DNA of 64,000 bases from Burkholderia multivorans ATCC BAA-247. GTDB taxonomy: Bacteria; Pseudomonadota; Gammaproteobacteria; Burkholderiales; Burkholderiaceae. The notes under the pieces are model-generated. The model searched no databases. It was not told the DNA's origin and was given only the letters and a program-made list of their open reading frames with translations. Positions within the stretch are counted from its first letter, which is position 1. The number at the start of each line of letters is the position of its first letter. Positions 55,988 to 64,000 of this stretch are shown here, piece by piece. Location of the stretch: the NCBI RefSeq assembly GCF_000959525.1, contig NZ_CP009832.1:2046001-2110000 (forward strand), written 5' to 3'. A program made the position numbers and the translations under genes.

Positions 55988-56986
55988 TCACACGAGCTGG
56001 ACGAGCTGCTTGCCGAAATTACGGCCCTTCAGCATCCCGATGAACGCTTCCGGCGCACGCTCGAGCCCGTAGGCGATCGTCTCGCGGTAGTGCAGCTGCT
56101 TCGTCGCGACGAGCTCGGCCAGTTCGGCGAGCGCCGGCGGCCACGCGTCCGCGTGCTCGAACACGATGAAGCCCTGCATCGTCAGCCGCGAGCGCAGGAT
56201 CAGCGCCGGATTCGCGAGCGGCGCCGCGGCGCCGTCGTAGGCGGCGATCATCCCGCACACCGCGATCCGGCCGAACGCGTTCATCCGCGCCATCGTCGCA
56301 TCGAGCACCGCGCCGCCGACGTTCTCGAAGCAGCCGTCGACGCCGTCGGGCGTCGCGGCCGCGAGATCGTCGACGAGCCGGCCGGCCTTGTAGTCGACGC
56401 ACGCATCGAAGCCGAGCGTATCGACCACGTAGCGGCATTTGTCGGGGCCGCCCGCGATGCCGACCGCGCGGCATCCGGCGCGCTTCGCGAGCTGGCCGAC
56501 GACGCTGCCGACCGCCCCGCTCGCCGCACTGACGACGATCGTGTCGCCGGCCTTCGGCTTGATGATGCGGTTCAGCCCGACCCACGCCGTCACGCCCGGC
56601 ATGCCGGTCACGCCGAGCCACGCGGACAGCGGCACGCGCGACGTGTCGACCTTGCGCAGCCCGGCGCCATTCGACGTGCCGTATTCCTGCCAGCCGAACT
56701 GGCCGACCACGCGATCGCCGACGGCGAAGTCCGGATGGCGCGACTCGATCACCTCGCCCGCCGTCCCGCCGATCATCACTTCGTCGAGCGGCTGCGGCGG
56801 CGCATACGATTTCGCGTCGTTCATGCGGCCGCGCATGTACGGATCGAGCGACAGAAAATGATTGCGCACGCGCAGTTCGCCGTCGGCCAGCGGCGCGAGC
56901 GGCGTCTCGACGAGCCTGAAATTGTCGACGCTCGCCGCCTGCTGCGGGCGCGACACGAGCAGCACCTGACGGTTGATCGTATTCAT
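55988..56986 (-). CDS. zinc-independent MDR NADP-dependent oxidoreductase (CurA-like)
   Basis: 332 residues. NADP-binding SAASGAVGSVVGQLAKRAGCRAVGIAGG near 150-178, preceded by YMRGRMNDAKSYAPPQPLDEVMIGGTAGEVIES. It lacks zinc ligands, as in the prostaglandin reductase/CurA group that reduces alpha,beta-unsaturated ketones. First gene upstream is the thioesterase; a weak hairpin at 57053-57085 lies between. Confidence 0.88.
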   Translation of the reverse strand: MNTINRQVLLVSRPQQAASVDNFRLVETPLAPLADGELRVRNHFLSLDPYMRGRMNDAKSYAPPQPLDEVMIGGTAGEVIESRHPDFAVGDRVVGQFGWQEYGTSNGAGLRKVDTSRVPLSAWLGVTGMPGVTAWVGLNRIIKPKAGDTIVVSAASGAVGSVVGQLAKRAGCRAVGIAGGPDKCRYVVDTLGFDACVDYKAGRLVDDLAAATPDGVDGCFENVGGAVLDATMARMNAFGRIAVCGMIAAYDGAAAPLANPALILRSRLTMQGFIVFEHADAWPPALAELAELVATKQLHYRETIAYGLERAPEAFIGMLKGRNFGKQLVQLV

Positions 56987-57052
56987 CGCTGTCTCCGGTT
57001 CGCGGCCACCGCGTAACGCGGCGCCGCCGGCGCGGCTGCGCGCCGTCCTGCA

Positions 57053-57085
57053 AAGGAAACGGCCCTGCCGTCGCCGACAGGGCCG
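57053..57085 (-). terminator. weak terminator-like hairpin
   Basis: On the minus strand GGCCCTG-N10-CAGGGCC then GTTTCCTTT. The T-run is broken, so only partial termination is expected between the thioesterase and the oxidoreductase. Confidence 0.45.
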
Positions 57086-57097
57086 CGCGTGCGCCGC

Positions 57098-57577
57098 TTA
57101 CGCGTCGCTCGGGCCGGGCTGCGCGTCCGGCGCCGTGCGTGTGCGTTGCCGCTTGATGTCGCGGCCGACCGCGAGCCGCCGCATGTACTTGAACGTGCCG
57201 AGCGCCTTCGCGACGAAATTGCCGTCGCTGTCGCGCACCTCGCCTTCGCAATACGCCATCGTGGTCGAGCGGTGCATCACGCGGCCGTAAGCGCGCAGCT
57301 CGCCGCGGCCCGGCTGCATGAAGTTGACCTTCATCTCGACCGTGACGACGCCGACGCCGTCGTCGGTCAGGCTGCGCGCGGCCATCGCGAGCGCGATGTC
57401 CGACAGCGTCATCGTCACGCCGCCGTGCGCGATGCTCCAGGTGTTCATGTGCCGCTCGTCGAGCGCGAGCGCGATCTCGCTCGCACCGTCCTTCGCGGAC
57501 ACGAGGCGCACGCCGAGCAAGTCGACGAACGGGCTCTCGATCGACGGGCCGTCCGTCCGGGTTCCCGCGTCGCTCAT
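57098..57577 (-). CDS. PaaI family thioesterase
   Basis: 159 residues, hotdog fold. IAHGGVTMTLSDIALAMAAR is the catalytic helix motif; VTVEMKVNFMQPGRGELRAYGRVMHR forms the following beta strands. It hydrolyses acyl-CoA thioesters. Arg/Thr-rich tail of 20 residues. The ATG at 57577 overlaps the Dabb stop (ATGA), so translation is coupled. Confidence 0.87.
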   Translation of the reverse strand: MSDAGTRTDGPSIESPFVDLLGVRLVSAKDGASEIALALDERHMNTWSIAHGGVTMTLSDIALAMAARSLTDDGVGVVTVEMKVNFMQPGRGELRAYGRVMHRSTTMAYCEGEVRDSDGNFVAKALGTFKYMRRLAVGRDIKRQRTRTAPDAQPGPSDA

Positions 57578-57888
57578 CGCGTACCGTCGACCAGATAGTC
57601 GAGGCATTGCCGCCCTTCGACCACGTTGACGACGAACTTCTTCACTTCCTGGTGAACCGGATGCACCTGGTACGCATCGAGCGCCGCCTGATCCGCGAAA
57701 TCGGACACGAGCACGACGTCGCAGGTGGCTTCGAGACCCGGCGTCGCCACGCCGACGTCGAGCTGCAGGATGCCCGGCACGATGTCGCGGCAGCCTTCGA
57801 GCTTTTCCTTCAGCTTCAGCGCGTTCTGCGCGCGCGTCGCGCCCTCCGCCGATTCCTTCAGCTTCCACATGACAATATGTCTAATCAC
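57574..57888 (-). CDS. Dabb (stress-responsive A/B barrel) domain protein
   Basis: 104 residues. IRHIVMWKLKESAEG opening with DVVLVSDFADQAALDAYQVHPVHQEV, the dimeric alpha-beta barrel pattern. Function unknown for most bacterial members. The GTG at 57888 with GGAG nine bases ahead is used; the frame is open ten codons upstream. Its stop overlaps the thioesterase start, giving a two-gene unit. Confidence 0.85.
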   Translation of the reverse strand: MIRHIVMWKLKESAEGATRAQNALKLKEKLEGCRDIVPGILQLDVGVATPGLEATCDVVLVSDFADQAALDAYQVHPVHQEVKKFVVNVVEGRQCLDYLVDGTR

Positions 57889-58331
57889 TTCGTTCGCTCC
57901 GGTTCGTGAGAATCGCAAAGCCGGCGTCGGTGCGCCGGCTCGTCATGTCGGTCTGCCTGCCGCGCGCGCATCGCGGATCGCGCGCGATCCGCGGCCGGCG
58001 CAGGCAGACTCCAAGCCTACCAAACTTGCCGCATGCGGGTGCGCGCATGCGCGGTGATGCGGCGCGATGGCCGAGCCGCGCGGTCGAGCGCGGGTATGCC
58101 GATTGCTCGCGACGGCGCTTCATCGGGACGCGCTGCGAGCGGGGCACGCGCAGACTTCAATGAAGCATCGACACCATTGCATGTCGCCCTGACATCGAAT
58201 CGGCGATACCGGCGTTCATTGCCGTTCCATTTTTCCCAAATCGCATCGCTGCGCGCGGATCGGTTCCGTCAAATTTTCGTATTTTGCCGATTCGTCAGGA
58301 AATAATTACAGGAATTTTTTAACCACCATTA

Positions 58332-58347
58332 TTCGAATTCATTCGAA
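58332..58347. repeat. 16-bp palindrome TTCGAAT-TC-ATTCGAA
   Basis: Perfect 7-base arms with a two-base centre, in the AT-rich island. Dimension and symmetry are right for a dimeric regulator; which one is unknown. Confidence 0.6.
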
Positions 58348-58432
58348 ACCGATATTGACTGCCGCTTTATCCGACTCCTAGAATTCGTACGACGGATTAC
58401 ATTCCGTTATCGGCTGCATTGGCTTGGCGTGT

Positions 58433-58450
58433 ACGTTGCGCCCGCAACGT
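58433..58450. repeat. 18-bp palindrome ACGTTGCG-CC-CGCAACGT
   Basis: Perfect 8-base arms with a two-base centre, about 200 bp upstream of the lipoprotein gene. Only TT follows, so it is more likely an operator or RNA hairpin than a terminator. Confidence 0.6.
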
Positions 58451-58651
58451 TTATTCGAACAACCGCATTTGCGCATTCTGAATCATCTCGTTCTACCGAT
58501 CCATTAAAAGGCCTCCCGTCATTCTCATTCGATTTCCATCGCTTCTCCTATCGCCCGATTAACGTAAAGACGCAATTTCGCACCCGACAAAAAACAAGCC
58601 GCGCGCCGATCGCCCCATAACAACGACGTCAGTCATCAGGAGGGATATGAC

Positions 58652-60790
58652 ATGCATCGCTTCGCGAAGTCGCTCTGCATCGGTGTCGTCTGCGCCGCGC
58701 TGCTCGCCGCGTGCAACGACGACATTCAGCCCGCCACCGCGCCGTCGAATCAGGCCGCGCTGTCGTTCCGGATGGACACCGGCGGACAGATCAACGCATT
58801 CTTCCGCCAGGACAAGGTGGCCGCGCATCTACTGATGCGCTCGTCGACGAAGCCGCGCCTGCTCGTCGTCTTCCCGGCCGGCAACAGCGGCACCGGGCTG
58901 TGGTTCGACGATACCGCGCAAGCGGTGAACTGGAGCCTCGATACGCCGCCGGCCGCGCTGTCGGCGCCCGACGCGCGCGGCCGTCCGCTGTACGGCATCG
59001 GCGCGGACGTCTCGGTCGATACGGACACGCTGACGATCCGCGAGGCCTTGCTCAGCAACGTGCGCTTTCTGCGCGACTTCAACGGCGGCGCATCGATTCC
59101 GCCGGACATCGTCGTCGCGCCCGCCGTGCAGGGCGGCACCGCGCAATGGCAGCGCGACCGGATCGACGGCGCGCCCGGCTACGCGCTGCGCATCACGCTG
59201 CGCGACGGCGGCAGCATCGCGACCGCGTCGGGCGGCAAGCTGGTGCTGCGCGCGGCCGCCGGCTCGCACGTGCTGAAGCTGCACATCGATGCGCTGTCGG
59301 GCGAGACCCCGCTGTCGCCGATCACGCACGCCGATCTGCTGACCTCGTCCGCGAACCCCGATCCGGTGAGCCAGAACGTCCTCGAGTTCCTGAGCTTCCA
59401 CGACAAGCTGCTCGCCGGCTCGTGGCAATACGACACCTACTTCGGCCGCGACACGCTGATCTCCGTGCGCATGTTGATGCCGGTGCTCGAAGCGCCGGCA
59501 ATCGAGGCCGGGCTGTCGTCGGTGCTCGAGCGGCTGTCGAGCGACGGCAAGGTCGCACACGAGGAAGGCATCGGCGAATTCGCGCTAATCGACAACCGGA
59601 AGAACGGCCGCCCCGACGATGCGACGCCGACCTACGACTACAAGATGATCGACAGCGACTATCTGCTCGCGCCGATCGCCGCGGCATGGCTGATCGACGA
59701 TCCGCGCGGCCAGGCGCGCGCGGCCGCGTATCTCGCGCAGCGCGGCAGCGACGGACGGACGAACGGCAGCCGTCTCGTCGCCAACCTGCTGCACGTCGCC
59801 GACACCGCGCGGCCGTTCGCGCAGCAGCCCGCGGTCGCGAACCTGATTCATCTGCGACCGGGCGAGATCGTCGGCAACTGGCGCGACAGTACCGACGGGC
59901 TCGGCGGCGGCGTGTACCCGTACGACGTCAACGCGGTGCTCGTGCCGGCCGCGCTGCGCGCGGCGAACGCGTTCCTCGCGCGCGGGCTGCTCGATCCGTA
60001 TCTCGATGCGAACCAGCGCGCTTCGCTCGCGGACACCGCGAACGAAGCGGCGGTATGGGAGCAGCAAGCGCCGCCGCTGTTCGAAGTCGGCGTACCGGCC
60101 GCGCAGGCGGCGGCCGACGTAGCCGCGTATGCGCCGACGGCCGGCGTGCCGGCCGGCACCGCGCCGAGCGCGCCGCTCGCGTTCTACGCGCTGTCGCTCG
60201 ACGAACAGGGCCATCCGATTCCGGTGATGAACTCGGACGGCGGCTTCGCGCTGCTGTTCGGCACACCGCCCGAGGCGCAACTGCAGCGGATCGTCGCCGA
60301 CGCGATCCGGCCGTTCCCGACCGGCCTCGTCACCGACGTCGGGATGCTGATCGCCAACCCCGCGTATGCGAATCCGTCGCTGTGGCCGAAGTTCACGAGT
60401 TCCGCGTATCACGGCACCGTGATCTGGTCGTGGCAACAGGCGATGTGGGTGGCCGGACTCGATCGGCAGCTCGCGCGCCAGGACCTCTCCGATACGACAC
60501 GTGCGCTGCTCACGCAGGCGCGGCAGACCGTGTGGCAGGTCATCGCGAACGGCCGGGACATGCGCACCTCGGAGATGTGGACGTGGTCCTACGCGAACGG
60601 GCAGTACCACGCCGACGCATTCGGCACGCGCAGCGCCGATGCGACCGAGGCGAACGCCGCGCAGCTCTGGAGCACGACGTATCTCGCGATCCGCGATCCG
60701 CAGCTGCGCGCGGGCAGGTACTGGTGGCAGGCGTCGCAGCGGCTGCAGGATGATGGCGCGACGCACATCGCAGCGGCCGCGTCGCGCTAG
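58652..60790 (+). CDS. large lipoprotein resembling (alpha/alpha)6 glycosidases
   Basis: 712 residues. Signal peptide with lipobox LLAAC (Cys21), so probably anchored in the outer membrane. An N-terminal beta-rich domain (30-230) leads to a helical domain (about 250-700) with WQYDTYFGRDTLISVRML, HEEGIGEFALID, DYLLAPIAAAWL, GGGVYPYDVNAVLVPAAL and WSWQQAMWVAGLDRQL. The YFGRDT and HEEGIGE acidic motifs recall six-hairpin glycosidases such as glycogen-debranching or trehalase-like enzymes; this is fold-level inference and the substrate is unknown. AGGAGGG precedes the ATG at 58652. It stands alone next to an unusually AT-rich upstream region. Confidence 0.65.
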   Translation: MHRFAKSLCIGVVCAALLAACNDDIQPATAPSNQAALSFRMDTGGQINAFFRQDKVAAHLLMRSSTKPRLLVVFPAGNSGTGLWFDDTAQAVNWSLDTPPAALSAPDARGRPLYGIGADVSVDTDTLTIREALLSNVRFLRDFNGGASIPPDIVVAPAVQGGTAQWQRDRIDGAPGYALRITLRDGGSIATASGGKLVLRAAAGSHVLKLHIDALSGETPLSPITHADLLTSSANPDPVSQNVLEFLSFHDKLLAGSWQYDTYFGRDTLISVRMLMPVLEAPAIEAGLSSVLERLSSDGKVAHEEGIGEFALIDNRKNGRPDDATPTYDYKMIDSDYLLAPIAAAWLIDDPRGQARAAAYLAQRGSDGRTNGSRLVANLLHVADTARPFAQQPAVANLIHLRPGEIVGNWRDSTDGLGGGVYPYDVNAVLVPAALRAANAFLARGLLDPYLDANQRASLADTANEAAVWEQQAPPLFEVGVPAAQAAADVAAYAPTAGVPAGTAPSAPLAFYALSLDEQGHPIPVMNSDGGFALLFGTPPEAQLQRIVADAIRPFPTGLVTDVGMLIANPAYANPSLWPKFTSSAYHGTVIWSWQQAMWVAGLDRQLARQDLSDTTRALLTQARQTVWQVIANGRDMRTSEMWTWSYANGQYHADAFGTRSADATEANAAQLWSTTYLAIRDPQLRAGRYWWQASQRLQDDGATHIAAAASR

Positions 60791-60832
60791 CGCAGCGCGC
60801 GTCGATTACGCGGCGGTCGACCACGCGATGGC

Positions 60833-60860
60833 GCCCCGGCACGGCTTCGCCGTCCGGGGC
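60833..60860. other. strong hairpin between convergent genes
   Basis: GCCCCGG-c-ACGGC-TTC-GCCGT-CCGGGGC: a nearly perfect stem of 12 pairs with one bulge and no T-tract. It could slow transcription from both the lipoprotein and the cyclase gene without being a full intrinsic terminator. Confidence 0.5.
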
Positions 60861-60919
60861 GACGCACGGGACGGCACGCTCTCGCAGCGGTCCGCGCCAA
60901 CGTATTGCCCCGCAAAGCG

Positions 60920-62317
60920 TCACCGCGCGACGACGCGATTGCGTCCTTCCCGCTTGGCCTGATACAGCCGTTCGTCGACGACGCGCAACAGCGCGTCCAC
61001 CGTGCTGCCGTCGACGCCGTACTGCGCCACACCGACACTGACCGTGACCTGCACGCGCTTGAAGTCGAGGCCGAACGGCGCAGTGGCGATCGACGAACGC
61101 ACGCGCTCGGCCGTCATCCGTGCCCCCTCGAGCGGCATCTCGGGCAGCAAGGCCATGAACTCCTCGCCGCCGACGCGCGCAAGCGCGCCGCTCGGCCGGA
61201 TCGCGTCGAGGCACTGGCGCACGACGCCACGCAGCACCTCGTCGCCGATCTGATGGCCGTACGCATCGTTGATGTGCTTGAAATTGTCGAGGTCGAGCGC
61301 GAGCAGGCAGAACGGCATGCCGTCGCGCTCGGCGCGACCGATCTCGCGTTCGACCTGCGCGATGAATTGCCGGCGGTTCGACGCGCCCGTCATCGGATCG
61401 GTCGCGGCCATGTATTCGAGCTTCTGGTTCGTGCGTCGCAGTTCGAGCAGCGCGCTCTCGGTGCGCGCCATCGATTCCGCGAGGCGGCTCATCAGATCCT
61501 GCTGGCTGTAGATCGCCGAGAACGAGCGCGTCGTCTGCAGCGCCTGCACGACGCCGTAGCTGAGCAGAAAGAAGCCGCCGGCGAAGATCGCGTGCGCGAG
61601 CCACCACATGTGGTTCCACGGCTTGCCGAGCAGGAACGCGAGCGACGACAGCGCGAACGCCGTGATCGACACGCCGTAGATCACCATCAGAGGCGAGCGG
61701 ATGCGTCGCGCGAGCAGTACGGCGACGTTCAGCAGCGAGAATACGAGCGCGCCGCCCTCCATCGCGAGCCGCGTGCCGAGCGCGCCCGCGATCGGCGAAT
61801 AGGCGAGATACGCGACCGCGACGTCGACGAGCGCGAAGCCGACGAGCCACGACAGCCACGTGCGCGCGCTCGTGCGCTTGTCGGCGCGGTCGGGCGGGCG
61901 CGAATACGACAGCAGGCCGGTCAGCAGCAGGATCGCCATCACGAGCCGCGACGCGGGCCCGTAGAGCAGAAACAGCCAGATGTTGTGATGCGCGGCGCCG
62001 GTAAACACGCCGTGCAGCGCGTAGATCGTCGCGAAGCCGAGAAAGCCGAGCGTCAGCCAGCGCAACAGCGGTTCGCCCGACGATCGATAGCAGACCCAGG
62101 TGACGTACGTGACGAACGCGCCCTCGACGGTCGCGGCCGCAATCGCGATTTCATGGAACGCGTGGTTTTCGAAGATCGCGCGCGGATCGGCGAAGAACCA
62201 CAGGTAGGCGATCAGATAGGCCGGCAGCAGCGCGAATCCGACCAGCAGGCATTTCGCGTAAATCCGCGCAGCCGCGCTCACGACGCGGGGCGGTTCCCCG
62301 GCTGCAAAGGTCGTACT
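60920..62317 (-). CDS. membrane diguanylate cyclase (GGDEF)
   Basis: 465 residues. Seven to eight membrane helices in the first 280 residues form a sensor region. The GGDEF domain (about 300-465) has DPMTGASNRRQF, DLDNFKHINDAYGH and an intact active site GGEEF. The inhibitory I-site position (four residues, five before GGEEF) reads RPSG and not RxxD, so product inhibition is probably lost. It makes cyclic di-GMP. I take the TTG at 62317 as start, preceded by CGGGGAACGAA; a TTG at 62419 is also open but would follow the promoter by only a few bases. Confidence 0.82.
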   Translation of the reverse strand, partial: STTFAAGEPPRVVSAAARIYAKCLLVGFALLPAYLIAYLWFFADPRAIFENHAFHEIAIAAATVEGAFVTYVTWVCYRSSGEPLLRWLTLGFLGFATIYALHGVFTGAAHHNIWLFLLYGPASRLVMAILLLTGLLSYSRPPDRADKRTSARTWLSWLVGFALVDVAVAYLAYSPIAGALGTRLAMEGGALVFSLLNVAVLLARRIRSPLMVIYGVSITAFALSSLAFLLGKPWNHMWWLAHAIFAGGFFLLSYGVVQALQTTRSFSAIYSQQDLMSRLAESMARTESALLELRRTNQKLEYMAATDPMTGASNRRQFIAQVEREIGRAERDGMPFCLLALDLDNFKHINDAYGHQIGDEVLRGVVRQCLDAIRPSGALARVGGEEFMALLPEMPLEGARMTAERVRSSIATAPFGLDFKRVQVTVSVGVAQYGVDGSTVDALLRVVDERLYQAKREGRNRVVAR

Positions 62318-62430
62318 CAATTCGTTCCCCGATCGATTTGCCGCCGATTCGCGTGTCGCAGCCGCATGCGCGCGACCCGGCCATGGCGCGCGCGTCGGCC
62401 CCTCTGTTCCGAAAGGCAAATGTCAGAGCA

Positions 62431-62458
62431 AGTATAGGAGCGGCGATTCGTTTGACAA
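62431..62458 (-). promoter_or_regulatory. sigma-70 promoter of the cyclase gene
   Basis: On the minus strand TTGTCA (62458-62453), 16 bp, TATACT (62436-62431): five of six at both boxes. Start near 62424 gives a leader of about 107 nt to the TTG at 62317. Confidence 0.65.
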
Positions 62459-62571
62459 GTGAGGGGAAACGGCATTACGGCCGGCATGCCGCATGCAGGC
62501 GGCGGCCGTCGTGAAGAGCGCCGTGCCGCGCGCGCCGCAGTCGCGCGGCGGCCGGCACGGCAGGCGAAACG

Positions 62572-63750
62572 TCAGACGATTTCGAACAGGCCGGCCGCGC
62601 CCTGCCCGCCGCCGATGCACATCGTGACGACCGCGTACTTGACGCCGCGCCGTTTGCCTTCGATCAGCGCGTGGCCGGTCAGCCGCGTGCCCGACACGCC
62701 GTACGGGTGGCCGACCGCGATCGCGCCGCCGTTCACGTTCAGGCGATCGTCAGGGATCCCGAGCGTGTCGCGGCAATAGAGCACCTGCACCGCAAATGCT
62801 TCGTTCAGCTCCCAGAGCCCGATGTCGTCGACGCTCAGCCCTGCCTGCTTCAGCAGCTTCGGCACCGCGAACACGGGGCCGATGCCCATCTCGTCCGGCT
62901 CGCAGCCGGCCACCGCGAAGCCGCGGAACACGCCGAGCGGCTGCAGCCCTTCGCGCTGCGCGGCCGCGGCGCTCATCACGACGCACGCGGCCGCGCCGTC
63001 GGAAAACTGGCTCGCATTGCCGGCCGTGATCACGCCGCCCGGCACGGCCGGACGAATCTTCGACACGCCGTCGAGCGTCGTGTCCGGACGGATCCCCTCG
63101 TCGGCCGACACCGTCACTTCCTTCGTGAACAGGCGGCCGGTGGCCTTGTCCGCGATGCCGGCGCGCACGGTGATCGGCACGATCTCGTCGCGAAAGCGCC
63201 CCGCTTCCTGCGCGGCGGCGGCCTTGAGCTGCGAGTTCACGCCGTATTCGTCCTGACGCTCCTTCGAGATCCCGTAGCGCTTCGCGACGTTCTCGGCCGT
63301 CTGCAGCATCGTCCAGTAGATTTCCGGCTTGTGTTCGAGCAGCCAGCCCTCGTACGCCATGTGCCGGTTCATTTCATTCTGCACGCACGAGATCGATTCG
63401 ACGCCGCCCGCGACGTAGACGTCGCCCTCGCCCGCGATGATCCGCTGGGCGGCGAGTGCGATCGTCTGCAACCCCGACGAGCAGAAGCGGTTCACCGTCA
63501 TGCCCGGCACGCTGACCGGCAGCCCCGCGCGCAACGCGATCTGCCGCGCGATGTTGCCGCCTGTCGCGCCTTCCGGATTCGCACAGCCGATGATCACGTC
63601 CTCGACGCGCGCCGGGTCGAGCTTCGCGCGCTCGAGCGCCGCCGCGACCACGTGGCCGCCGAGCGTCGCGCCGTGCGTCATGTTGAAGGCGCCGCGCCAC
63701 GATTTCGCGAGCGGCGTGCGTGCGGTCGATACGATTACGGCTTCGGTCAT
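62572..63750 (-). CDS. acetyl-CoA C-acyltransferase (thiolase)
   Basis: 392 residues. Catalytic Cys90 in [11 protein letters not shown]; His in [14 protein letters not shown]; second Cys in [16 protein letters not shown]: the complete thiolase triad. EALVTSAMDE-type tetramer loop is not obvious. It could act in fatty-acid beta-oxidation or ketone metabolism; sequence [25 protein letters not shown] is like FadA-type thiolases. The ATG at 63750 follows AGGAG. It precedes pncA remains by 53 nt in the reverse order (pncA lies upstream). Confidence 0.92.
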   Translation of the reverse strand: MTEAVIVSTARTPLAKSWRGAFNMTHGATLGGHVVAAALERAKLDPARVEDVIIGCANPEGATGGNIARQIALRAGLPVSVPGMTVNRFCSSGLQTIALAAQRIIAGEGDVYVAGGVESISCVQNEMNRHMAYEGWLLEHKPEIYWTMLQTAENVAKRYGISKERQDEYGVNSQLKAAAAQEAGRFRDEIVPITVRAGIADKATGRLFTKEVTVSADEGIRPDTTLDGVSKIRPAVPGGVITAGNASQFSDGAAACVVMSAAAAQREGLQPLGVFRGFAVAGCEPDEMGIGPVFAVPKLLKQAGLSVDDIGLWELNEAFAVQVLYCRDTLGIPDDRLNVNGGAIAVGHPYGVSGTRLTGHALIEGKRRGVKYAVVTMCIGGGQGAAGLFEIV

Positions 63751-63802
63751 GCGAGTCTCCTTCGTTCCTGCCTGATGTGCTGAATCGAGTGGAAAGGCGG
63801 CG

Positions 63803-64000
63803 CTATGCGCTGGCGCGCACGCCATCGGACGTCACGCGTGCGACGCCCGCCGCCTGCATCTGCTGCCATGCCTGCGCAAGCGAGCCGTTCAGGTCGATCG
63901 CGCGGCACGCATCGTCGATCACCGCGGCGTCGAAGCCTGCCGCGCGCGCGTCGAGCGCCGACCACGCGACGCAGTAGTCGGTCGCGAGCCCGCAGCACCA
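63803..64000 (-). CDS. pncA: nicotinamidase (C-terminal part; cut by window edge)
   Basis: The last 65 codons, running [23 protein letters not shown] to a TAG at 63803. The CGLATDYCV segment holds the nucleophilic cysteine of nicotinamidases in the isochorismatase fold, and [23 protein letters not shown] is the usual C-terminus. It deamidates nicotinamide to nicotinate for NAD salvage. The 52 nt to the thiolase start make co-transcription possible. The 5' part is outside the window. Confidence 0.85.
   Translation of the reverse strand, partial: WCCGLATDYCVAWSALDARAAGFDAAVIDDACRAIDLNGSLAQAWQQMQAAGVARVTSDGVRASA

Larger units (their letters stand above)
57889..58651. other. AT-rich intergenic island upstream of the lipoprotein gene
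   Basis: About 760 bp with no gene. From about 58190 to 58620 it is clearly more AT-rich than anything else in the window, with TTATTCGAA twice (58329-58337 and 58451-58459) and two perfect palindromes (58332-58347, 58433-58450). It presumably holds the promoter of the lipoprotein gene and the one for the Dabb-thioesterase unit, but I could not define either. Confidence 0.5.

Overview
The window looks like a chromosomal segment of a Burkholderia species, most likely of the B. cepacia complex. The grounds are very high GC with GC-rich third codon positions, frequent GTG/TTG starts, the compact split arn (lipid A Ara4N) cluster, and adjacent housekeeping clusters of beta-proteobacterial type (alaA-hom-thrC with moeA-moaD-moaE, rpsF-priB-rpsR-rplI-dnaB, mltG-tmk-holB-tatD). 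I see no insertion sequence, prophage, integrase, CRISPR array, tRNA or rRNA. Genes are close-packed and mostly core; the less ordinary material is in intergenic regions and a few lipoprotein or periplasmic genes.

Layout. 1-2674: divergent acoX (cut by the window edge) and acoR, with a near-consensus sigma-54 promoter and perfect palindromes between them. 2706-5090: a MerR regulator with a carboxymuconolactone decarboxylase-like gene, then a ComEA-like HhH protein and a YidB-like protein. 5134-7731: clpB behind a heat-shock type promoter. 7919-9199: divergent nsrR and a truncated haemoglobin, a nitric-oxide response pair. 9324-15694 (minus strand): alaA-hom-thrC, a terminator, then the molybdopterin genes moeA-moaD-moaE. 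16009-23766 (plus strand): a Mth938-like gene and the arn operon (arnT, one SMR flippase subunit, arnB, arnC, split arnA, arnD). 23859-27786: bcp, a candidate small RNA, phoH and an NlpC/P60 lipoprotein. 28055-29702: pit with its DUF47 partner. 29840-32833: dnaB, rplI, rpsR, priB, rpsF. 33173-34709: an ECF sigma factor and its zinc-binding anti-sigma factor. 34942-39583: a LysR regulator divergent from gcl-hyi-glxR (glyoxylate to glycerate). 39584-43720: a candidate minus-strand small RNA, a BON-LysM protein, asparaginase, PsiF, a small membrane protein and a YSC84/SYLF lipoprotein. 43824-52439: a minus-strand run (glycosyltransferase, AAA ATPase, MscS channel, Rap1a/Tai-like protein, ankyrin protein, tatD, holB, tmk, mltG). 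52516-54475: ygfZ and an NRDE protein. 54485-57888: acetyltransferase, HSL-type esterase, MDR oxidoreductase, thioesterase and Dabb protein. 57889-60790: an AT-rich intergenic island and a large lipoprotein resembling (alpha/alpha)6 glycosidases. 60920-64000: a diguanylate cyclase, a thiolase and the C-terminal end of nicotinamidase.

The genes form several working modules: acetoin catabolism control, NO sensing and detoxification, aspartate-family amino acid synthesis, molybdenum cofactor assembly, Ara4N modification of LPS, phosphate uptake, replication and translation, glyoxylate use, and the end of peptidoglycan and DNA precursor metabolism. The items I would look at first are the two candidate small RNAs (24340-24462 plus, 39750-39867 minus), the Pho-box-like repeat inside the DUF47-pit leader, the sigma-54/palindrome arrangement at acoX-acoR, and the uncharacterised lipoprotein at 58652-60790 with its palindrome-bearing AT-rich upstream region. 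All names rest on reading translated sequence and motifs by eye; no database search was run.
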